Source: Obelidium mucronatum
Taxonomy: Eukaryota > Chytridiomycota > Chytridiomycetes > Chytridiales > Chytriomycetaceae
Length of the DNA: 64,000 nucleotides
NCBI GenBank assembly: GCA_025765595.1
Contig: JAIVFH010000008.1
Span: 495,874 to 559,873, forward strand
Direction: 5' to 3'
The notes below the pieces were generated by a model. It saw only the letters and a program-made list of their open reading frames with translations. It was not told the origin of the DNA and ran no database searches. The position numbers and the translations under genes are program-made. Positions 43,996-52,830 of this stretch are shown one piece after another; positions within the stretch are counted from its first letter, which is position 1; each line of letters begins with the position of its first letter.

Positions 43996-45562
43996 ATGAA
44001 GACGACCACTGTTACTGCGGCATTTCTCAGCTTTGCATCTGGCATCAGCAGCCAGCCAGTCTCAGACGGATCATTATCTCTAGGAGTCTTGGACAACGTG
44101 TTGTGAGTTTCGAAACGGCTGTGTTGTTTGGCGACACTCAAGGTTTGAGCTTGCACTCACAGCACGCTGCCCATCCACGCCCGCCGCACTGCCTCAAGCT
44201 CTTTAAGGTGGCGGCAGTCTTCGTCCGGAGTCGCAACTGTCGTGGGCGTCGATTTGCCAATCGCGCATGTTCGGCTGGGGTCCCTTTTTACACAAGTCTC
44301 GCTGGGAACTCCGCCGCAAGTGTTTAATGTCGGCATCGACACTGGAAGCAACGTTCTGGTATGTTTTTGTAGCTTCAAATGGCGTGTCGGTAACAAACCG
44401 GATGATTGAATAGTGGGTTGAGTCAAACAAATGTGGTGCGAGCTGTTCAAGTACAGGCCATTTCTTTGATCCAGAGGCGTCCTCTACATTCACAAACTCT
44501 TCAACAATTCGATCGTCATTTGAATATGGATCCGGAACCGTTTCTGGATATCAAGTTACTGACGCATTCTCTTGGGGGTCATCGAAGCTTGCGAAACTCC
44601 CGTTTTATGTTGTTGATATCCAAGAATCGAGTATGATGTATCATATGAATCGCTTTGGGGATGGGCTATTGGGGCTTGCTATGGAAGCGGGTGTTGGAAC
44701 CAAAACGTCTGTCCTGTATGCCCTTTCGAATGGAAACCAAGTTCCTCATGGAATATTCTCCATTTGGTTAAATCAGTCAATTTCGTATGAAGATAACGAA
44801 ATTGAGCCTTTGGGAGGTCGTTTTGTGGTTGGTGGTGCAGATCCGTTGCTATACTTTGGTGGTTTTCAATTTGCATCATCGACGGGAAATGGTGATTCAG
44901 GGGACTACTTTTGGACTGTACCCGTAAAAAGCGCGTCAGTAAAAGGAGTTGCAGGTGCAACTTTTGCTGTTCCAAGCAATGTGACCTACGCAATTATTGA
45001 TTCCGGATCCAGTATCAATCTTATAGACCCTGTCACATTAGGAAAGATTGTTGAAGTTTTATCGAAGGGCGTTGGGCCGGGCGATATTGTGTTCCGACCG
45101 GATTGGGGTGTTTACGAGGTTGCCTGTAGAATTGCGGCAACACTTCCTGATATTTCGATTAGCATTGGAAAGAACATCACGCTTTCTTTTTCTGCAGCGG
45201 ATTACATTACATTTGATGGATCCAATTTCGAATCATCTACGCTGTGTGAATTAGCAATCCGACCTGGTGCTGGGAACTGGATTTTGGGTAAGCTGCTAAA
45301 GAAATATGATACGACAATCCAAATTAAGTAATCCAATTTGTACAATTTAGGAACACCTGTCTTATTCAAGTATTACACAGTTTTTGACGTCAAAAACAAG
45401 CAAGTAGGGTTTGCACGCTCTACAAATGGGTTGGAGACTGGGAATGGAACGGTCTTATCAGACGAGATTTTGGCAAGGGCAAGACAAGCCAACAATTCCT
45501 TTACCGTTTCATGCTTTTCAACTATTTTGAGCATACTTTGCGGACTTCTTTTCGTTCTTTAG
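43996..45562 (+). CDS. Pepsin-like aspartic protease with C-terminal anchor (yapsin-like)
   Basis: Four exons (43996-44102, 44163-44358, 44414-45287, 45351-45562) give 462 aa. Signal peptide (MKTTTVTAAFLSFASGISSQ), propeptide, then the first active site VSLGTPPQVFNVGIDTGSNV followed by LWV. The flap is FEYGSGTVSGY. The second active site is AIIDSGSSINLID (DSGS instead of the usual DTGT or DSGT). A Cys pair (CGASC) follows the first site. The protein ends in a Ser/Thr region and a hydrophobic tail (CFSTILSILCGLLFVL), suggesting GPI anchoring as in fungal yapsins. It would act at the cell surface or wall. Confidence 0.88.
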
Positions 45563-45771
45563 AAAAGTTAGAATTGCATCTCAATAAATTAAAGAATAAC
45601 TTTCTGTATCATTTTAAGATAGTTATCGAACTGAATGCAGGAAAGAAAATAAAATGAAGACAAGAAAGTTGTGGTATATGCCGGTTGCGAATGAAGCTGG
45701 ACAATACTATGTGTCATTTATAACTTATTCTCAACTTGCCACCCTTCAAAGGTCAAAGCAAACTTAAGACT
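45563..45771. other. Intergenic between convergent genes
   Basis: About 210 nt without a gene. AATAAATTAAAG at about 45582 is a plausible polyadenylation signal for the protease. Confidence 0.4.
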
Positions 45772-46096
45772 TCAATCGTCTCCTGTCAAATCAATCACGC
45801 TGTTTGACCTCTTGGTTCTCTTTTGAATTACTCCGATGATTTGGACGTCATCATCATTCTCCATCGTTGTTGCTGACGCAGTTCTCTTTTTCTCACTTCC
45901 ACTTCCTTCAACCTTTATTGCTGAAGAATCTGAATCGATTTCCTGTTTGACTTTCGATGGCGGCGGGTTAGTCTTCGCTTTTGGTTCGAGAGTTTCCTCT
46001 TTGGGTGGGGGAATTGGCTCTTCAATGATTCCTTCAACCACAAGAAATTCCTTGGTTTTGTAATGATACGTGTATTCAGCAATGGGGGCGGTTGAA
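45772..46096 (-). pseudogene. 3' fragment of a protein with SUMO-interaction-like motifs
   Basis: The frame reads APIAEYTYHYKTKEFLVVEG, then Pro/Lys/Glu-rich sequence and SDSSAIKVEGSGSEKKRTAS, and ends DVQIIGVIQKRTKRSNSVID followed by LTGDD. VQIIGVI and VIDLTGDD look like SUMO-interacting motifs (hydrophobic core next to acidic residues). No start codon with a sensible upstream exon can be found: at about 46096 the homologous-looking coding sequence stops and an unrelated plus-strand fragment begins. It is probably a 5'-truncated gene, though an upstream exon beyond the repeats cannot be excluded. Confidence 0.45.
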
Positions 46097-46318
46097 AGCT
46101 AGCTGACGCCAACTTGGTGATATACAAGGGTCTGCCTGGAGATGCCAGTTCACCTACTTGGACCACGAATCTCGACGGAAACCCAATCAATATTCAGGAT
46201 TATTCTCTTACTATCGATGTGGGTGGCCTCATTTCAGTGCGGTTCCAAGGAAACCGAGCTCTTCCGTTTATAAGAATGTTGTGCAGGTTGGAGATATTGG
46301 TTGTTCGGTGTTGTCCCT
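46093..46318 (+). pseudogene. Fragment of bulb-type (mannose-binding) lectin-like gene
   Basis: Plus-strand reading gives LADANLVIYKGLPGDASSPT followed by WTTNLDGNPINIQDYSLTID and VGGLISVRFQGN. This resembles the B-lectin repeat DGNLVIY...P.W.TNT. No start precedes it. Near 46255 the frame must change to continue as SSVYKNVVQVGDIGCSVLSL, after which SINE-like sequence starts. It is a broken fragment whose identification rests on pattern only. Confidence 0.4.
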
Positions 46319-46507
46319 GTTGAGTATTACGCATAAAGATACAATAACACTTGCACTACTTAACAGAGATTAGAAATAAACTTTAAGTTGTACGGATTGA
46401 ATAATTCAACATGAATCTTTATTGTTAGAATAAAACAGGTTTCCGTGATTCGAACCTGGGGCATCACGCTCTCAAAGCCAGCGCCTTGACCACTGCACCA
46501 AGTCCAT
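46318..46507 (-). mobile_element. tRNA-derived SINE-like element, copy A
   Basis: On the minus strand it has a tRNA-Leu/Ser-like head with A box (GTGGTCAAGGCGCTGG) and B box (GGTTCGAATCA), then ATTCnnGTTGAATnATTCAATC-type hairpin sequence, then a tail with AGAGATTAG reversed and TAATACTCAAC. Copy C (58741-58968) matches it along its whole length; copies B and D match in part. Confidence 0.7.
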
Positions 46508-46635
46508 CTTTCCTGCATGCTTTCCAAACCAAAACACCATAATACATTGGCCGTGCGCTGCCGAGATTAAGGGACGCCTTAACCAGAGATGGGTTATGCT
46601 TTTGGACCTTGGCGGCATGTGGTTTTATCAGCTGC

Positions 46636-46832
46636 TCACATGTAGAAAGATGAAGACATTTTGTAAATGTAACCTTTATTATTGAGTATTAACGCCGTCA
46701 GACGGCGATAAATTTCCCCTTCACCAATTTCCCCCAATTGGAAATAGCCATGTCAAGTTGATGCACCGCCTCAATGGGCAAATGGGATACGAGGTTTTCA
46801 ACCTCAACAGGTCTCAATGGGACCATGTAAAA
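46636..46832 (-). repeat. Interspersed repeat R2, copy 1
   Basis: Matches, in reverse orientation, 53266-53470 and 58476-58690. Shared blocks include GATGCACCGC, GTTGATGCACCGC, GGACCATGTAAAAG and CATTTTGTAAATG. The internal GGATCGAGTCCTGCC of the other copies resembles a Pol III B box, suggesting a second tRNA-related SINE family. Confidence 0.65.
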
Positions 46833-46853
46833 GACTAAAGCAACAGTAAAACG

Positions 46854-47287
46854 CTATAAAAGCGGAGTCTGTGGCAGGGAAAAAGACAACAACTTGTCTC
46901 CTGACAAACATTTAACCACATAAAGCTTACATTAGCTCGCCGCAAATCAACAGTCCCAGATGATGAACTTTCATAGGGCGATCTAATAAGGGGCTGCAGA
47001 GAATGGGGCGACAGTTGAGTTTGGAGTTGCTGAAACTGTGGGGGTTGAGAGACATTGTAATTCTGCTGTGCAAGCCATTGTTTTGTCCAGCGTTGGCTGT
47101 CTAAATGAGGCCGTAATGTAGGGGGCACTACAGAAGCGAGAGAAGGAAGCGGTTGTTGTTGCTGATCATCATCATTCATTGAGAGCGGGATCATTGGGGA
47201 AGATGGCCGTGACTGGGAAATATGAATCATTGGTGAAGCGGGTCTTGAACTTGGGCTAGGAGGCGCGCTGAAGAATCCACGTTGTTC
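46854..47287 (-). pseudogene. 3' half of a gene split by the pogo-like element
   Basis: Minus-strand exon 46931-47287 encodes EQRGFFSAPPSPSSRPASPM and IHISQSRPSSPMIPLSMNDD, then QRWTKQWLAQQNYN and SPYESSSSGTVDLRRAN. A GTAAGC intron leads to a tiny last exon (46854-46868, TPLL stop). The other half lies at 49282-49440 on the far side of the transposon in the same strand. Product unrecognised; Ser/Pro-rich. Confidence 0.5.
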
Positions 47288-47336
47288 CAGTGAGTGATCC
47301 TTTTTTTCCAACCCAAAAAAATGATTTCCAACCCAC
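47288..47336. repeat. Left terminal inverted repeat of the pogo-like element
   Basis: Pairs with 49234-49281. It contains two CCAACCCA blocks separated by an A-rich spacer, which could be paired transposase-binding sites. Confidence 0.75.
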
Positions 47337-47409
47337 GTCACCACCTAAAAAAATGCCCATAAAAATGCAACTGTTAGCACCACAATAAAATCATCATAGC
47401 TAACAAATA

Positions 47410-49086
47410 ATGAGAAGAAAGCGATCGAAATCAAGTAGCTCTCGTCATGACCAAGACACCGCCTCCCAAGTTTTTCAAGAAATCAGTGCCTTGATGAATC
47501 AGTCAATACCCCAACGCCAAGCTGCCGAGCAAGTCGCTACCAACCATGGTATTACCGCCGAGGCTGCACGCGGAATCTATCGGCGAATCGACAAGCATCC
47601 TGATCGAGTCCACGGCAAGCAATTGTTCTCAGACCATGATGAGCTTGTGTTTGTCGCCTTTTTGGAGGCCCGATCCTTGTCCCACAGTCCATTGCGCCAA
47701 GTAGATTTCTTGCAATTAGTACGTCAAAAGTACCTTGAAATCCGCGGACCAGGAGATTGGAATCCAAACGGATGGCTAAATGGTTTCTTGGGCCGCCACC
47801 AAAAGCGAATTACCCAACGAGCCGTCAAAGCTCTAACATCCTCTCGCATCAAACCAGCTACAGAAATTGAGGTGAAAGTTTGGGTAAAACTGTTTAAGGA
47901 TTGGATGGACGAGAATGGCTACAGCATGGGAAATCTTATCAATGTTGATGAAATGCGCATCAAACTCGAAAACGAAAGCTCCCAGGGTTCCTTTCTTGTG
48001 AGCACGTCCATTAACCGCCCAAATGTCCACCAAGGTGAACGTGGTCCTATGGCCAGCTATATTCCCTTTGTTACAGCCTCTGGTGTTTGGGTGGTTGACA
48101 TTTTGGTCATTCCGACCAAATATGGAAACCTTGAACTGACAACTGAACCTGCGCGACTACGGAGCCAAGATACCACTCCAATGTACTTTGTCTACAGTAA
48201 AACTGGTTACATATCCGAAGAGCAGTGGGTGCCTGTTTTGGCTGTCTTTAAGGAGGAATTTTCGAAATTGTACCCGGGTTTGACCCCAGTGCTTCTTCAT
48301 GATAATCTTGGGACCCACAAGACTCCGGCAACACTGGAAGCCATGCACGCTGCTGGAATACAGGGTTATTATTTTCCTGCCAATGTCACTCACTTCTTGC
48401 AGCCTCTGGATGATCTGTTTTTTGCGAATTTGAAAAAGAACCTGGTCTCTGAGTTCCATCGCGTGCGGGCCTTTTCCCAAACTGCCATAGGCCAGATTGG
48501 GGAAATCCTTATACCAATCATTCTTTATATCCGGAACAAGATAACCAAGGTCCATATTCAAGCCTCCTTCAAGAATACGGGCATTTATCCCTGGAATCCA
48601 GAAATCATCCTGAAAAATGCCGCCAAAAATGTTGCCTCAATTACGGATGCCCAAACAGCAACATCAGACACCCAAACTCAGCTTCGGGACTGGTTTTTAG
48701 CTGAACTTCCTGCTCCTGTGGTCAAAAAAGCCAAAGTCAAGCCTCAAGATGCTGTTTTAACCAACAAGGTCTACAACTCACAAACCTTGCGAGAAACGTT
48801 ACTTGCAGCTGAGCAACAGAAAAATGACGATGCTCAAGCAAAAGAAGCTGCAAAAAATAACAAGAAACGTGAGGCGGAAGCCAAAAAAGCGGAGAGGGAG
48901 GCTCTGAAATTGGCGCGTCAGTGTCAAGGGGAAACTAACTCTGTCAAATGTACAAAAACTTGGGTGAGAAGCTCAAAATGGTTTATTTGTACGAATTGCG
49001 ATGAGTTCAGACTCTGTGAGAGATGCAAGGTTCAGTGCAAAAGCATCAGTGACGCCCATGTTAATGAGTGTGACAAGGAGAATTGA
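47410..49086 (+). CDS. pogo-like DDE transposase
   Basis: A single frame of 558 aa. The N-terminus is basic with an HTH-like region (QRQAAEQVATNHGITAEAAR, GIYRRIDKHP), then a CENP-B/HTH-like block (WLNGFLGRHQKRITQRAVKA). DDE core: LINVDEMRIKL (first Asp), TPVLLHDNLGTHKT (second Asp), VTHFLQPLDDLFFANLKK (third Asp). The C-terminus adds a Lys/Ala/Glu coiled coil and a treble-cleft-like Cys cluster (CTKTWVRSSKWFICTNCDEF, CERCKVQC). It cuts and pastes the element bounded by the inverted repeats at 47288 and 49281. The extra Cys-rich tail is not standard for pogo. Confidence 0.85.
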   Translation: MRRKRSKSSSSRHDQDTASQVFQEISALMNQSIPQRQAAEQVATNHGITAEAARGIYRRIDKHPDRVHGKQLFSDHDELVFVAFLEARSLSHSPLRQVDFLQLVRQKYLEIRGPGDWNPNGWLNGFLGRHQKRITQRAVKALTSSRIKPATEIEVKVWVKLFKDWMDENGYSMGNLINVDEMRIKLENESSQGSFLVSTSINRPNVHQGERGPMASYIPFVTASGVWVVDILVIPTKYGNLELTTEPARLRSQDTTPMYFVYSKTGYISEEQWVPVLAVFKEEFSKLYPGLTPVLLHDNLGTHKTPATLEAMHAAGIQGYYFPANVTHFLQPLDDLFFANLKKNLVSEFHRVRAFSQTAIGQIGEILIPIILYIRNKITKVHIQASFKNTGIYPWNPEIILKNAAKNVASITDAQTATSDTQTQLRDWFLAELPAPVVKKAKVKPQDAVLTNKVYNSQTLRETLLAAEQQKNDDAQAKEAAKNNKKREAEAKKAEREALKLARQCQGETNSVKCTKTWVRSSKWFICTNCDEFRLCERCKVQCKSISDAHVNECDKEN

Positions 49087-49233
49087 AGAGTTGGAATTAT
49101 TTCGTTTCGGGTTTATATAAATAAAGAACCGCTCTGGATATTCGTTAGTAATATGTTTTTCTTTATTTCTGCAAAGTTTCAATGGTGTGGCGCAAGCGGT
49201 TGGGCGGTGCTGTTGGTTTTGGTGAAAATGTTG

Positions 49234-49281
49234 GTGGGTTGGAAAACATTTTTTGGGTTGGAAAAAAAGGATCACTCAGTG
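49234..49281. repeat. Right terminal inverted repeat of the pogo-like element
   Basis: Inverted complement of 47288-47336 with only a few mismatches. Confidence 0.75.
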
Positions 49282-49440
49282 GTGAATATGTCAAGGCTTG
49301 TTCCGCCAAAGTCAACGGCGGCGACTCAATCACGATCCGCGGAACACTAATCAGGACAGCGGATGACGCCAACACTGGAGGAGTTTGATTGTATGCGACT
49401 GGTGGGATATAGTTGTTACGAATCACCCGTCTTATAGGGA
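49282..49440 (-). pseudogene. 5' part of the gene split by the pogo-like element
   Basis: Minus-strand reading gives RRVIRNNYIPPVAYNQTPPV, then LASSAVLISVPRIVIESPPL and TLAEQALTYSP before entering the transposon end. The composition (Pro/Ser, aliphatic) matches the fragment at 46931-47287, which continues in the same direction. The start codon is not determined. Confidence 0.45.
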
Positions 49441-49452
49441 TATTTCTCTATA

Positions 49453-49523
49453 GTTCCGTAGCTTAGTGGTCATTGTGCGCGACTCTCACGGTGGAAACCC
49501 GGGTTCGATTCCCGCTAGTAACA
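49453..49523 (+). other. tRNA-Glu-like sequence (probably non-functional)
   Basis: Contains an A box (TAGCTTAGTGGTCATTG), a CTC-containing anticodon-like loop and a perfect B box with T-arm (CCCGGGTTCGATTCCCG). The acceptor and anticodon stems do not pair well, so it is a tRNA-derived relic or SINE head. It lies immediately before the apparent 5' end of the gypsy-type element. Confidence 0.5.
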
Positions 49524-52244
49524 TTTTCCTTTAAGTTTCTATTTTTGTATTTGTCATCTTTGATTTGTCACTTTACTAAGTTTTTCAGTTTCATTTTATG
49601 ATATCATTCTTGATTTCACATATTATTGTGCTATCACTCTTGCTATCACAATTTCTGTTTGATTTTCAGTTTGTTTTCAGTTTTGAACTTTTGTTATTTG
49701 AAATTCCAGAACTTGCATAAATAGCAAGCTTTCTGCTCTGAGTTTTAGTTCAGTTTCAATACATTCTGTGTTAGTCTTCAGTTTTGTAACTCTTCGATCC
49801 CGTCTCTCGTGACCTCAAGCCGTTATTGGACAAGCCCTCGTGCCCCCTAAGCCCTCGTGCCTTCAAGAACCCTTAAGTCTTTTATTGACTATCTGGTTCT
49901 AACATAGTATTGAAACTAAAATACAATAATGGCTGATACTCCTCCTGCCACCGCTCCTCGGAAATCTGTCGGTTTTGCCGCTACCTCTTCGGCCGCTGGT
50001 CCTTCAAACCCCGCCGCTGACCAATCTTTGCTTGCTCGTCGCTCCGTTGCTCCCAACCTTGTCTCTCTCAAGAATGACTTCGATGAAGATGATGGGTCTG
50101 AACAACAAACCAACAATGTTCTGGATGGAATTGACGAGGCCAGTCGTTACATGGAAGCCAACACGGATAATGAATTTGATGTTGCCACATCCATGGATGC
50201 CTTCCGAACGGATCTTTTGGCTCTTTCTCGTCTTGTCCGCAATCAATCTAGCCGTCTTGATAAAGTCATTGAAGCATTTGCTGCGTCATTAAAAGCCGAT
50301 CGCAAAGTTCATCGTCAACGTTCAGTTAGCCCAGTTGGCAGTGCTTCGGACTCTGATGATCAGTCTGGTTCGGGTTCCCGGTTCGAATCCTCTAAGTCTG
50401 ATAAAATTTCTCTTCGTGTTGCCAAGCCACCTGTTTTCAAGGGCCTCGCAACCGATGACTTTGACGATTTTATGCTCAAAGTCTACCTCAATTTTGACAA
50501 CTCTGGACCCAAGGGTATCCTTTCCACCAAGTCCAAGATTGCTTTTGTGGTTTCCTACCTTGGTGGTAATGCTGCCAAGTGGTACATTAACCACGTTGCC
50601 AAGCCTGAGCTCCAGTTCAAGAGCTTTCAGGAATTTGCTGATGTCTTTGCCGCCTTCTTCGGCGAAGATCCACGTGTCGCTGAAGCAATTGCCAATGACA
50701 AAGCCAAGACCTTGACCCAAACTGCTTCCTGTCAAGCCTACGCCCGTGATTTTCTCCGTTGGATTGCCGGTACTCAACACAACGATTACACCAAGATGTT
50801 GATGTTCAAGCAAGGTCTCAAGCTTCACGTGATGAACTATATTGATGGTCTGGAACCCCAACCAACCAACCTCTCCATGCTCATGCGCAAGGCCATTGTC
50901 TTCGATGAGCGCGTGTTTGCTAACAACAAACGTTCTGGATCCTCCAAGGGTAACCAAGGTTCTGGTTCCAGCTCCCGTTCCAATAACCCAGGCGCCGCTT
51001 CCAAGCCCTCTGGGTCTGCTGATGTTGCCGCTGCTGATGTCAAGTCTGGCAAGCCTACTCACGAGGAACGTCAACGCCGCAAGGATAAAGGTCTTTGCGC
51101 TTACTGTGGTCAAGATGGTTGCAAGGGTGCTTCTGACACCAAGGCTTGCCCTCTCTTGGTTGCAAAAAATGCTCGGAGCGCCCAGGGAAGGGGTGCTCAG
51201 GCGTAAATTCCCCGCCCAGTTTGGCGATGCAAACTGTCAACCTTTCCGTTCCCTCATCATCGGATTCCAAGATTGTGCTTCCATGTACACTTGTTGTCGG
51301 GGAAAAATTTTCTTCTTTTTCATCTCCAAACCTTACCAAGCCCTTTTCTTTGGGTGCCTTCGTGGATAGTGGGTGTTCGGCTTTCGGCCTTATTTCCTTA
51401 GATTTCGCTCTAAGAAATAAAATACCTGTTATTCCTTCCTCCACCTTGTACAATGTTAATTTAGCAGATGGTTCGCGTTCCCGCTCCATTACTAAACAAA
51501 CAGTACCTTTAACTTGTCGAATTGGTTCTCATACCGAAACGATGTCTCTTCTTGTCGCGGATATTTCATGCCCGCTTATTTTAGGTCTTCCATGGCTTCG
51601 CCTTCATAACCCTCGTGTTAATTGGCGTCACATGTTGGTCACATTCTCCGATGGGGCTTGCCTGTCAGCTGACCACGTGCCCCCTGAGGCTTTTACCACC
51701 TTGCCTTATTCTCCTCCAGACAATCCAGCTGTCAAGGATCTGGAGGTTGCTACCGCTTCTGTTTCAATCCCGACGGAAAATCCGCCAGCGAGTTCTACAC
51801 CGGACGTTGAGTTGCTTAATACCACTGCGTTTTTTGGCATTGCCAAGAAACACGGGCTTACTATCTTTGCCGCTCGAATGGATGTCACTTCTTCTAAAGA
51901 TGATGACTCTCCCACTGTGTCAATTTCAGCTGTGATTAATACAAAGGACTATCAGAAGTCTGCTATCGATTCTGACAATAGAGGAGTGCCTTTACGCTAC
52001 AAGCAGTACTCGGACGTGTTTGCACCAAAGTCTGAGACTCCTCGGCCGCTTCCACCTCATCGCCCTTACGACTTGCCTATCGAGATCGTTAAGAATGAAG
52101 ATGGAACTTCGGCAAAATTACCGCCGGCTGGGAAAATTTATCCACTGAGCCCAGCCGAAGAAAAAGTTCTCCAGGAATATCTTACTAATGCCTTGGCTAG
52201 AGGCTGGATATCTCCCTCTACCTCTCCGGTTGGTGGTTTCCGCC
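49524..52244 (+). mobile_element. Ty3/gypsy-type retrotransposon, truncated in pol
   Basis: The leader region 49524-49928 has a TATA-like AATAAATAGC-type stretch (about 49725-49735) and Pro/Ser-poor repeats (GCCCTCGTGCC twice at 49838-49863), possibly LTR and primer site. Gag (49929-51206) and protease-RT (51146-52241) follow. Pol stops after the first RT segment where TTAGGG repeats begin; RNase H, integrase and the 3' LTR are missing. No matching LTR copy is present in the window. Confidence 0.75.
49929..51206 (+). CDS. Ty3/gypsy-type Gag
   Basis: 425 aa from MADTPPATAPRKSVGFAA. The capsid-like core has KISLRVAKPPVFKGLATDDF, KSKIAFVVSYLGGNAAKWYI, FQEFADVFAAFFGEDPRVAE and CQAYARDFLRWIAGTQHNDY, typical of the retrotransposon gag fold. 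The Cys cluster near the end (CAYCGQDGCKGASDTKACP) is a variant zinc knuckle. It would form virus-like particles for the element. The frame is intact and uses strong codon bias, so the copy is fairly recent. Confidence 0.85.
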   Translation: MADTPPATAPRKSVGFAATSSAAGPSNPAADQSLLARRSVAPNLVSLKNDFDEDDGSEQQTNNVLDGIDEASRYMEANTDNEFDVATSMDAFRTDLLALSRLVRNQSSRLDKVIEAFAASLKADRKVHRQRSVSPVGSASDSDDQSGSGSRFESSKSDKISLRVAKPPVFKGLATDDFDDFMLKVYLNFDNSGPKGILSTKSKIAFVVSYLGGNAAKWYINHVAKPELQFKSFQEFADVFAAFFGEDPRVAEAIANDKAKTLTQTASCQAYARDFLRWIAGTQHNDYTKMLMFKQGLKLHVMNYIDGLEPQPTNLSMLMRKAIVFDERVFANNKRSGSSKGNQGSGSSSRSNNPGAASKPSGSADVAAADVKSGKPTHEERQRRKDKGLCAYCGQDGCKGASDTKACPLLVAKNARSAQGRGAQA

Positions 52245-52282
52245 TTAGGGTCAGGGTTAGGGTTAGGTTTTATACTCATTAG
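51146..52282 (+). CDS. Ty3/gypsy-type Pol: protease and start of RT, truncated
   Basis: Overlaps the end of gag in another frame, as expected for frameshift or reinitiation expression. The retropepsin site is GAFVDSGCSAFGLI, with ISCPLILGLPWLRLHNPRVN (the ILG[L]PWL motif). RT begins: YKQYSDVFAPKSETPRPLPP, HRPYDLPIEIV, AEEKVLQEYLTNALARGWIS then PSTSPVGG. Family sequence ends there at about 52241; the remaining residues (RLRVRVRVRF) are translated telomere-type repeats. The polymerase is therefore non-functional. Confidence 0.85.
   Translation: MPSLGCKKCSERPGKGCSGVNSPPSLAMQTVNLSVPSSSDSKIVLPCTLVVGEKFSSFSSPNLTKPFSLGAFVDSGCSAFGLISLDFALRNKIPVIPSSTLYNVNLADGSRSRSITKQTVPLTCRIGSHTETMSLLVADISCPLILGLPWLRLHNPRVNWRHMLVTFSDGACLSADHVPPEAFTTLPYSPPDNPAVKDLEVATASVSIPTENPPASSTPDVELLNTTAFFGIAKKHGLTIFAARMDVTSSKDDDSPTVSISAVINTKDYQKSAIDSDNRGVPLRYKQYSDVFAPKSETPRPLPPHRPYDLPIEIVKNEDGTSAKLPPAGKIYPLSPAEEKVLQEYLTNALARGWISPSTSPVGGFRLRVRVRVRFYTH
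52245..52267 (+). repeat. Interstitial telomere-type repeat (TTAGGG)4, one variant unit
   Basis: Reads TTAGGG TCAGGG TTAGGG TTAGG, with one T-to-C variant unit. It joins the truncated pol frame directly to unrelated AT-rich repeat DNA. TTAGGG is the telomere repeat of most fungi and animals. Confidence 0.85.
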
Positions 52283-52323
52283 CTCAGGATTAGACTTAGG
52301 GTTTCATGAAAATTTTCATTTTA

Positions 52324-52400
52324 CAAAATCCTACTCCGGGGTTTGATCCCCGGACCTCCTCTTGCGAGCAGAGATTGTTACAGCTAAACTAGCGGGCTAT
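52324..52400 (-). other. tRNA-like sequence, minus strand
   Basis: Complement has A-box-like TAGTTTAGCTGTAACA and a T-arm CCGGGGATCAAACCCCGG with a B-box-like core. The acceptor ends do not pair, so it is a tRNA-derived relic, perhaps another SINE head. Confidence 0.4.
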
Positions 52401-52454
52401 ACTGGAAGTGGCTCAACAAATTAATATGGCGCCACGGAGTATAACTTCACTTAA

Positions 52455-52830
52455 AAAAATATTTAAGCGCTGACACTTTCAGCGCTGAATATTTAAGCGC
52501 TGACACTTTAAGCGCTGAATATTTCAGCGCTGAATATTTAAGCGCTGACACTTTAAGCGCTGAATATTTCAGCGCTGAATATTTAAGCGCTGACACTTTC
52601 AGCGCTGAATATTTAAGCTCTGACACTTTAAGCGCTGAATATTTCAGCGCTGAATATTTAAGCGCTGACACTTTAAGCGCTGAATATTTCAGCGCTGAAT
52701 ATTTAAGCGCTGACACTTTAAGCGCTGAATATTTCAGCGCTGAATAATTGAGCGCTGACACTTTAAGCGCAGAATGTTTAAGCGCTGAATATTTCAGTGC
52801 TGAATAATTAAACGCTGACACTTTAAGTGC
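52455..52830. repeat. 15-bp minisatellite with AGCGCT core, array 1
   Basis: About 25 units alternate between AGCGCTGACACTTTA and AGCGCTGAATATTT[A/C]. Since 15 is a multiple of three, one minus-strand frame stays open through the array (YSALKVSALK repeats), but it lacks gene context. Confidence 0.9.

Larger units (their letters stand above)
47288..49281 (+). mobile_element. pogo/Tigger-like DNA transposon with terminal inverted repeats
   Basis: Near-identical inverted ends are visible: 47288-47336 reads CAGTGAGTGATCCTTTTTTT then CCAACCCA, and the complement of 49234-49281 reads CACTGAGTGATCCTTTTTTT then CCAACCCA, both continuing to a second CCAACCCA. Ends starting CA[GC]TG and a DDE transposase between them fit the pogo group of Tc1/mariner. 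I cannot see a clean TA target duplication. The element is about 2 kb with an intact open frame, so it may be recent. It sits inside a minus-strand gene. Confidence 0.8.

Noticed and set aside
49453..49523. Functional tRNA-Glu gene
   Set aside because: B box is perfect but acceptor and anticodon stems do not pair; other tRNA-like relics nearby show the same decay.
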